In this document: piece by piece, positions 57,204 through 64,000 of the stretch
Position numbering within the stretch: the stretch's first letter is position 1
Layout of the letters: each line of letters opens with the position of its first letter
From: Cyprinodon diabolis
Lineage: Eukaryota; Chordata; Actinopteri; Cyprinodontiformes; Cyprinodontidae
Length of the DNA: 64,000 nucleotides
Assembly (NCBI GenBank): GCA_030533445.1
Contig: CM060064.1
Span: forward strand, 20,543,626 to 20,607,625
Direction of reading: 5' to 3'
The notes under the pieces: generated by a model
Databases searched by the model: none
Seen by the model: the letters and a program-made list of their open reading frames with translations, nothing else
What the model was told of the DNA's origin: nothing
Position numbers and translations under genes: made by a program

Positions 57204-58989
57204 ACTCGTACTCGTACTCGTCGTCTCCCGCTTTATCCGGAACCGGGTCGCGGGGGCAGCAGACTAAGCAGAGACTCCCAGACTTCCCTCTCCGCAGACA
57301 CCTCCTCCAGCTCTGTTGGGGGAAGCCCTAGGCACTCCCAGGCCAGCCGAGGGACATAGTCTCTCCAGCGTGTCCTGGGTCGTCCCCTGGGCATCCTCCC
57401 GGTGGGACGTGCCTGGAACACCTCCCGAGGGAGGCGTCCAGGGGGCATCCGAAGAAGATGTCCGAGCCACCTCAACTGACTCCTCTCGATGTGGAGGAGA
57501 ACCGGCTCTACACTGAGCCTCTCCCGAATGACAGAGCTCCTCACCCTATCTCTAAGAAAGCGCCCAGCCACCCTTCGGAGAAAGCTCATTTCAGCCGCTT
57601 GTATCCGGGATCTCGTTCTTTCGGTCATGATCCAGATTTCATGACCATAGGTGAGGGTAGGAACGTAGACCGACCGGTAAATTGAGAGCTTTGCCTTTTC
57701 GCTCAGCTCTCTCTTCACCACGACAGACCGGTGCAGCGTCCGCATTATTGCAGCAGCCGCACCGATCCGTCTATCAATCTCCCTCTCCCTTCTTCCCTCA
57801 CTCGTGAACAGGACCCCAAGATACTTGAACTCCTCCACTTGAGGCAGGGACTCTCCTCCAACCTGAAGGGGACAAGCCACCTTTTTCCGGTCGAGAACCA
57901 TGGCCTCGGATTTGGAGGAGCTGATTCTCATCCCGGCCGCTTCACACTCGGCTGCGAACCGCCCCAGCACACGCTGTAGGTCTTGGCAGGAGGGAGCCAG
58001 CAGAACTACGTCATCCGCAAAGAGCAGGGATGAGATCCGCTGTTCCCCAAACCAGACCCCCTCCGGTCCTTGGCTGCGCCTAGAAATCCTGTCCATAAAA
58101 GTTATGAACAGGACCGGTGACAGAGGGCAGCCCTGACGGAGTCCAACATGCACTGGGAACAGGTCCAACTTAATGCCGGCAATGCGAACCAGACTCCTGC
58201 TCCGCTTGTACAGAGAACGGATGGCCCCTAATAAAGGGCCCCCGACTCCATACTCCTGGAGCATCCCCCACAGGGCAGCACGAGGGACACGGTCGAATGC
58301 TTTCTCCAAGTCCACAAAACACATGTGGACTGGTTGGGCAAACTCCCATGAACCCTCAAGCACCCTGCAGAGGGTGTAGAGCTGGTCCACCGTTCCACGG
58401 CCAGGACGAAAACCACACTGCTCCTCCTGCAGCCGAGGTTCGACAATCAGCCGGACTCTCCTCTCCAGCACCCTGGCATAGGCCTTTCCGGGGAGGCTTA
58501 GAAGTGTGATTCCCCGATAGTTGGAACACACCCTCCGGTCCCCCTTCTTGTGGAGGGGAACCACCACCCCAGTCTGCCAATCCAGGGGGACTGTCCCCGA
58601 CCTCCACGCGATGTTGAAGAGACGTGTCAACCATGACAGCCCGACAACATCCAGAGCTCTGAGATACTCAGGACGGATCTCGTCCACCCCTGAAGCCTTG
58701 CCACCGTGGAGTTTTTTGACTACCTCAGTGACTTCAGCCTGGGTGATGAACGAATCCAGCCCCAAGCACCTTGTCTCTTCTTTCCCCACGGAAGGCGTGT
58801 CTGTCGGGTTGAGGAGATCCTCAAAGTATTCCTTCCACCGCCCGACAATATCCTCCTTTAAGGTCAGCAGCTCCCCACTCCCACTGGAAACAGTGTTAGT
58901 GAAGCACTGCTTTCCCCTCCGGAGGCGCCGGACGGTTTGCCAGAATCCCTTTGAGGCCAACCGATAGTCTTTTTCGAGGCCAAAAGACT
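57204..58989 (-). mobile_element. 5'-truncated LINE with 14-bp target duplication
   Basis: The sequence tatgacggagtagt is present on both sides (57190-57203 and 58989-59002), a perfect target-site duplication. The element reads on the minus strand and ends in a short acgagt hexamer tail instead of poly-A (57204-57224). It lacks the endonuclease and most of the 5' half. Its clade was not determined from memory (I/Nimb-, L2- and RTE-like families were considered). Confidence 0.92.
57233..58960 (-). CDS. LINE reverse transcriptase, C-terminal part, open
   Basis: 575 codons without a stop. Reverse-transcriptase blocks appear in order: GVDEIRPEYLRAL, VVPLHKKGDRRVCSNYRGIT, EEQCGFRPGRGTVDQ, FVDLEKAFDRVPR, LRQGCPLSPVLF and the catalytic SLLFADDVVLLAP. 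A C-terminal stretch (LRWLGHLLRMPPGRLPRE, then GRPRTRWRDYV) is typical of fish LINEs. The apurinic endonuclease domain is absent because the copy is truncated, so it cannot move on its own. The M at the start is only the first ATG after the truncation point. Confidence 0.9.
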   Translation of the reverse strand: MASKGFWQTVRRLRRGKQCFTNTVSSGSGELLTLKEDIVGRWKEYFEDLLNPTDTPSVGKEETRCLGLDSFITQAEVTEVVKKLHGGKASGVDEIRPEYLRALDVVGLSWLTRLFNIAWRSGTVPLDWQTGVVVPLHKKGDRRVCSNYRGITLLSLPGKAYARVLERRVRLIVEPRLQEEQCGFRPGRGTVDQLYTLCRVLEGSWEFAQPVHMCFVDLEKAFDRVPRAALWGMLQEYGVGGPLLGAIRSLYKRSRSLVRIAGIKLDLFPVHVGLRQGCPLSPVLFITFMDRISRRSQGPEGVWFGEQRISSLLFADDVVLLAPSCQDLQRVLGRFAAECEAAGMRISSSKSEAMVLDRKKVACPLQVGGESLPQVEEFKYLGVLFTSEGRREREIDRRIGAAAAIMRTLHRSVVVKRELSEKAKLSIYRSVYVPTLTYGHEIWIMTERTRSRIQAAEMSFLRRVAGRFLRDRVRSSVIRERLSVEPVLLHIERSQLRWLGHLLRMPPGRLPREVFQARPTGRMPRGRPRTRWRDYVPRLAWECLGLPPTELEEVSAEREVWESLLSLLPPRPGSG

Positions 58990-59380
58990 ATGACGGAGTA
59001 GTTTAACTCTTATTTGAGTGCAATTTTAGGATACCCACCCACCTCTGATCAATGTAGGATGTTTTAAGAGTGGAGAAAATCCAGAACCTTAAACATAATC
59101 CAGGGTCATAGCGTGTCATTTACTTATTATTTTTGACTAAGGATAAACATCTTGCCTCTGAATCCACGGTGCTCCATCTTATAGGAAGCTGTGAGGGAAC
59201 CTGAGAATGTCAACCAGAATGACATTTATCTCCAATACCACCCTCCCCCTTCCTTTTCTTTTTTTTCATGCTCATCCACGTTCAGGTAAAAGCTGGATCT
59301 GCTCTCAGGATGCAGAAATGCCACAAGGCCGGTTATTTATAGTCTCATGACGCATGATGTGTCTCATGTGTGCTCTGCAG

Positions 59381-59528
59381 GACCCTCGGCTGGAGACGCC
59401 ACTTCCTGGCTCTCCGACAACCATGGATGCTGTTGCCACAGAAACGGCACGGTGTTGACATCACAGGGCTTGAAGCAATCTGTTGCGGAGACCAAAAAGC
59501 CAAAGCCTGATCACAACCTGACCCTCAG
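59381..59528 (+). other. Exon-like segment of unknown origin
   Basis: Bounded by a good acceptor (tgctctgcag ending 59380) and a donor (accctcag|gtctgt). It is GC-richer than its surroundings. One frame reads GPSAGDATSWLSDNHGCCCH onward and stays open to the donor; another stops early. AATAAA at 59724-59729 lies downstream. No family recognised; it could be part of an unannotated or noncoding transcript. Confidence 0.25.
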
Positions 59529-59769
59529 GTCTGTGAAAGGCTGTTAACCTCCAGCTGTGAGTTTGTGGACCCAAGCTGAAAAATGCTGGATACAAGGGTC
59601 ATGTGTTTTGGAGAGAAGCTCATGACGTGCACTGAAGCACGTGCATCCATCTGCCTGTTTAACGGCTGCATCACTGAAACCGCGTCGGATGAACTTTGCT
59701 CTGTTGTTAACATTTTACAGGGAAATAAACATGCTGCGTGGACATGTATGATGAGTTGGGGGAAGTTTT

Positions 59770-61200
59770 TTTTTTTTTAATCATGACCTTTCTTAAAAAA
59801 GGGAAATTCCTCACCTGTATAGTTAGCTGTAATAAACAGAAACAATCTGGAGGCCCGTCTCATTACTGAGGGAGTAATGTCTGCTATTGTGACTAATGTC
59901 TATGAATGTGTCAGGTCCATCATTATGAGACAGTTGGGGTATTTAAGCACATAATAGACTCCATTTAGGAAAGGATGAGGTATAAAATTCAAGGGCAGGT
60001 CCGCCCACAGTCCAGTCATGTAAGACAGGGATTTCGGACACTGTAGAAAAGTCTATGCAGTCCGTCTCAAACAGGCATATATTTACAGTTCTTGGCAGAA
60101 ATTCCAGCAAATGTTCTGTTTTTACCTGAGGAGTTTCTTTATAGAGGGATCAAAACCAACAATAAAAACCAATCTGCCTCACAGATAAAGAGGAAAGAGG
60201 GGGACACGGGTTATCTGATCACAAGCAACGCTGAGACAATTCATTTAGTAACTGTTTGTGTTTTAGATGGTTTATATTTTCCACCTTATGAATAAAAAGC
60301 AAGCTTTAAAGCTTAAATTATCACAGGTCTTTGGTTTTCTCTAGGCCTTACTAACAAATCCTACTTTCATAGTAAATACTCTTCAGCATGTCAGCATCTA
60401 GAGTAAATGAGACCGATTCTGACATATCTGGAGGAGTCGGTTTTAAACTTCAGGAGGAGCATACCGGAAATCTGGTTCCATCAACTATGTCCAATACAGC
60501 CAGTGGCACGAATCAAATCCTGGAATGTCTAAAGTTTACTTGGGGTACATCATATTCTAATACTTTCAGACTGGAGCTTCAAGTCTTGCTCTGATAATTT
60601 ACTGCCCTCATATCTGTCTTCCAATTGCCTAATAAAGGCCCTTAGCGTCACGAAGATCTGTAAAAACAGGAAGATAAAGTGAACATAGACACAAAATTAT
60701 TCAAGTCTGCCAAAAGTACATAAAAACATAGACAACATAAGATGTTTTAAGGAATAACTTAAACTGCAACAAAAACTACAAATAGGACTAAAGGTTCTCC
60801 GTGCATACTCTGTTTGCCTCCTTCCTGGCATGTGCAAGCTAATAGGGCCAGCATTGAAAATCATGCATCTCTATAAATAGCTTTAAATACTTCATGAACA
60901 TTTAAACCTTTGTTACATTCATTTTTAGCAAATGTATCTACAGAGGCTGATGATTAAATAGCTTGATATATAAGTAAGGTGGGAGAAAAGGGCTAATTAT
61001 AGTTATGTGACTTTCTGGATTTTTTTGTCACACTAACTTGTTATATATGAGGTAGCTATGCAACTGAAAAAAATGTTTTATGAGATTTCGAATAAGTTTT
61101 GTAAATTACCAGATATAAAAATGTTATGCATTGTGCCCCTATCTATACTGAGTGGATAGGTGCCCCTAAATTAAACAATACCCGGGGCCTTAAATAATTT
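59770..61200. other. Intergenic, nothing recognised
   Basis: AT-rich spacer before the TENT5 gene; the short frames have no recognisable content. Confidence 0.55.
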
Positions 61201-61259
61201 TGGGTCGCCTCTGCTTTGTGCAGCTGGAGTCTTTTCCCATCTTTCTTTTTTTTCAGACT

Positions 61260-61694
61260 CAGGATGATCAGAGGGAAAGCTGTGCCAGCATGCAGCTGCA
61301 GAAAAGGAGGAGGAGCAGAAAAGTGTCACTGTGCGTCACGGGAAGGGTCTTCCCTGCATGCAGGACGTCCATTATTAATGACCAAACACAGCAACCAATC
61401 ACTGCAGCTCATGCTAATCAGGAGGCTCACTAAGCCTCCTGAAGCTTCCTTATGAATCGGCGCTTTGCTCACTGACCGGATTTCAGCGGCTCACAGGCTG
61501 GAGGAAGCTGCTGCTCTCCGTCATTCTTCAACTTTATTCTTCTACCTCCTCTAGTTTCTAAGCAGACCAGCGCCTTCCTCTGAAAGAAACACGGATTTTG
61601 CTGTCTGGAAAAAAGAAAACCCCCGTTTCTCACTTTGCTATATATATATTTTTACCCATTTTTTCCTAAGTCTTGGGGGATAGGTTGGAGTGAA
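61260..61694 (+). promoter_or_regulatory. Putative tent5b promoter and 5'UTR
   Basis: GC content rises toward the ATG. A CRE-like gtgcgtcacg occurs near 61331 and a tatatatatattttta stretch at about 61640, close to the start codon. The transcription start cannot be fixed. Confidence 0.35.
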
Positions 61695-61844
61695 ATGTCT
61701 GGAACTTCGGATCAGACCAGGCGGTTCTGTGTGTTGTCGTGGGATCAGGTGCAGCGTTTGGACTCCATCCTGGGGGAGGCTGTCCCCATCCACGGCCGTG
61801 GAAACTTCCCCACTCTGTCCGTGCAACCCCGTCAGATCGTCCAG
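61695..61844 (+). CDS. tent5b: TENT5/FAM46 nucleotidyltransferase, exon 1 only (probably TENT5B)
   Basis: Non-canonical poly(A) polymerase family (TENT5, formerly FAM46) that adds A residues to mRNA. Only the first 50 codons are in the window, ending at donor cag|gtagta (61844/61845). [20 protein letters not shown] and [12 protein letters not shown] are the conserved opening of the family; the catalytic GS and DxD motifs would be in the next exon, beyond 64000. The paralogue call B rests on synteny: human TENT5B lies in the same ARID1A-PIGV-ZDHHC18 neighbourhood of 1p36. The intron contains a hAT element close to the exon. Confidence 0.85.
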
Positions 61845-61936
61845 GTAGTAATCCTACTCTCATTCTTATTTCTCATGGAGCCAGATGTAAGATCTGTCCA
61901 TAAAGTCTATAAATATCTATTTTAGTCCAATACCAC

Positions 61937-62478
61937 CAGTGGCGGTTCTAGACCAAATGTACCAGGGGGACCAGGAGGGGGCGAGCGTGTTGTCATGGGG
62001 ACACAGAAAAGCATGAAATTAAAAAAAAGGCAAGGGATTTAATAAATTAAGATAGCTGCATGAAGTGAAATTTCTATTCAAATATGTTTCATTAAAATTC
62101 TAAATGTCTTATTAGGTCAATGACTGAATTTTAGTTGAAATTACACTTTTCTATACATTCTGAAGTATAATTTAAGAAAAAAAAAGTTAAATTCAGCTCT
62201 AAAAGAGTCTTTTTTTGTTTTGTAAAAAAAAAAAACGTTAAGCAGATGAAAACTGGGATCCTATCTCAATACCACTGAAGCCTTATTATCACCTTATTCT
62301 TTTAAATGGTTAATAAAAAAGAAGTTGTAAAGAAATAAAAATAGATTCAAAGGACCTATCAGTAACCATGTCTGTTCCAGGGCAGATAATCGTTAGAAAT
62401 TTTTGGAGTATTATGTCATTAGTACAGGTGCCAGGACATGATCTACAGGGGCACCTGGCCCCTGTTAAACCGCCCATG
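61937..62478. mobile_element. Non-autonomous hAT element with perfect 8-bp TSD
   Basis: 542 bp beginning cagtggcggttctagacc and ending gttaaaccgcccatg (imperfect inverted repeats). The flanks aataccac at 61929-61936 and 62479-62486 are identical. No ORF. It lies 90 bases after tent5b exon 1. Confidence 0.88.
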
Positions 62479-62949
62479 AATACCACTAATGAAGGCCTGT
62501 AAACTGAATGCATTAATAGGCTCTAATCCCAAATTGAAATGAATAATTTAGATTTACTTTAGGGGTCCTCAACGACCCCTGGTGGTCTCTTATCATTTTG
62601 AGACACACCCAGGATTCAACTCTTCAAATCTTTTTTTTTTTTTACTTTTAGCATCTTAAAACTTTTCTTATATAAACTGATTCTTAAGATAAACTCTTAT
62701 AGTTTATATTAATGAACATTATTTCCCTCTAAAGATGAGTAAATGGAGTAAAACCTTCTGAAAATGTAATAGATTCTGTTTCCAGTCAGCATATATTATC
62801 TGTAAAAGCTGCTACAGCTACACAGTTATGTGGCCTATAAGATGCAGAGCAGTGTGGCTGGATCATGTTTCACCTCCCCTGATACAAAAGTTTGAGCTGG
62901 AAAAGAAACTGCAGAGTTAGAATTTCAAAATGAAGGATAGATGTTGCAG

Positions 62950-62967
62950 GATACCCCCCCCCCCCCC
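62950..62967 (+). repeat. poly-C tract
   Basis: About 17 consecutive C residues in tent5b intron 1. Confidence 0.85.
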
Positions 62968-63340
62968 ATCATTTTCCCACCTCTTTTTTTCTTTTTTATA
63001 CCCTGTGATGTTTTCAAGATGAGCCCGAGGACTTTGTGAAGCCCAGGACTCCATGCCTGCGGTTATGGAAAGATGAATGGTCCATTGAAGAACGCTGGGA
63101 GGCTTATATGGGGGGGGTTGATTTCCAAGTGTGGGGACTTGTGTGTTTTCACTGGATTTGTGGAATCCCAGTGTAATTTACTTTTATTTTTCTTTCTCAA
63201 ATCTACCATCTGCTGCATAGATTAATTTAGATAGAATGCTGCTGACTGGCTTTGAGTGTAGTTTTTAAGTCGGGAAGATGTGCTCCTGTGGTTCCTCTAG
63301 ATCACAGGGAAAGGTGAAAGGGTTTTATTATACTTACTGG

Positions 63341-64000
63341 CAGAGGTGTCAAGTAACGAAGTACAAATACTTCATTACTGTACTTAAGTACACTTTTTAG
63401 GTATCTATACTTTACTCCGTTATTTATTTTTCTTCCTACTTCTGACTTCTACTCATTACATTTTTACACAAGTATCTGTACTTTCTATTCCTTACATTTT
63501 AAAACAAACATTACTCGTTACTCTTGGCTTCGGTTTAATGTTTCTAAATATTTATTTCCCGTCATGTGCTCCATCCAATGCAGATCATTGGCTCCATCCA
63601 CATCTAGTGAAAACTAGTGTAATTGGATGAGTCATATAACGCAAACACTCATTGGTTAGCTAAAGGAAATCATCAGAAGCAAGCAGGTGTTCTTCAAACT
63701 GCAAACATGAATTGTCTATGCCATGCTACAATGTAGGATTCAGAAAAAGATGTTGAAATGTCTAAAAGGTCGGACACAGGCGAGAGCGTTTCAGGAGACG
63801 GAGACCAACAAGACCTCCCTCATCCTTGGCCCTATCTCAAAGAATTTTTAGAAATAGACGTAAAATTGAGCTTTCAGTTCATATAGTGGCATCTGGACGT
63901 TTTTTTTTTAATTTTTTTTTAAGGTTACTTTTATACTTTTGTACTTTAAGTAGTTTTTGGAGCACATACTTTTTCACTTTTACTTGAGTAAAGAGGTCAA
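63341..64000. mobile_element. Tol2-like hAT element, left end, runs off the window
   Basis: Starts cagaggtgtcaagtaacgaa. CAGAGGTG is the terminus of Tol2 and its relatives, and the following acttcattactgtacttaag repeats fit their subterminal region. The last bases (tttttcacttttacttgagt, then aaagaggtcaa) look like the opposite subterminal end, so the element is probably short and finishes just past 64000. Confidence 0.7.

Larger units (their letters stand above)
56690..59047. mobile_element. Tol2-like hAT remnant interrupted by a LINE
   Basis: The left end agaggtgggtagtaattatt and right end aggatacccacccacctct form a 10-base inverted terminus. Inside are ttacttgagtag-type motifs that resemble the subterminal repeats of Tol2-like hAT elements. 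A LINE (57204-58988) sits inside it. No clean 8-bp target duplication was found, so the exact ends are uncertain. Confidence 0.5.

Noticed and set aside
58521..58967. 148-codon plus-strand frame
   Set aside because: Antisense to the LINE reverse transcriptase.

Overview
The window is vertebrate nuclear DNA, most likely from a ray-finned (teleost) fish. The reasons are intron-split genes with GT-AG junctions, AT-rich introns full of fish-type transposons (Tc1-like, hAT, TTAA-type, V-SINE-like, LINE), and gene products that align by eye with vertebrate proteins recalled from knowledge. The species cannot be read from the sequence.

Layout. 1-12.6 kb: the 3' two-thirds of arid1a (+), 15 coding exons and the 3'UTR; the start of the gene lies to the left. 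13.8-17.2 kb: pigv (+), three coding exons, complete. 17.2-22 kb: intergenic, with a decayed Harbinger transposase piece, AT-rich repeats and a young Tc1-like transposon with an unbroken transposase frame. 22.4-26.2 kb: an eight-exon gene on the minus strand for a Myb/SANT-like DNA-binding protein with a C-terminal coiled coil. 29.4-44.0 kb: zdhhc18 (+), nine coding exons; one intron looks like a U12-type AT-AC intron and another carries at least four nested or tandem transposons. 44-61.4 kb: a long stretch without a convincing gene, holding a solo LTR, a degraded Tc1-like copy and a 5'-truncated LINE inside a hAT-like remnant. 61.7-64 kb: exon 1 of a TENT5/FAM46 gene (probably tent5b) and the start of its intron, with a small hAT element and a Tol2-like hAT end at the right edge.

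The order arid1a - pigv - zdhhc18 - (gap) - tent5b matches human 1p36.11 (ARID1A, PIGV, ZDHHC18 ... TENT5B), so this is a conserved syntenic block. Its genes have unrelated jobs: chromatin remodelling, GPI-anchor mannosylation, protein S-palmitoylation and nucleotidyl transfer to RNA tails. They are neighbours by descent, not a pathway. The Myb/SANT gene is the unexpected member: I know of no such gene between PIGV and ZDHHC18 in mammals, and its form suggests derivation from the Myb-like protein of Harbinger transposons.

All exon boundaries were placed by hand from splice signals, reading phase and remembered protein similarity. No alignment, expression or repeat-library search was available.
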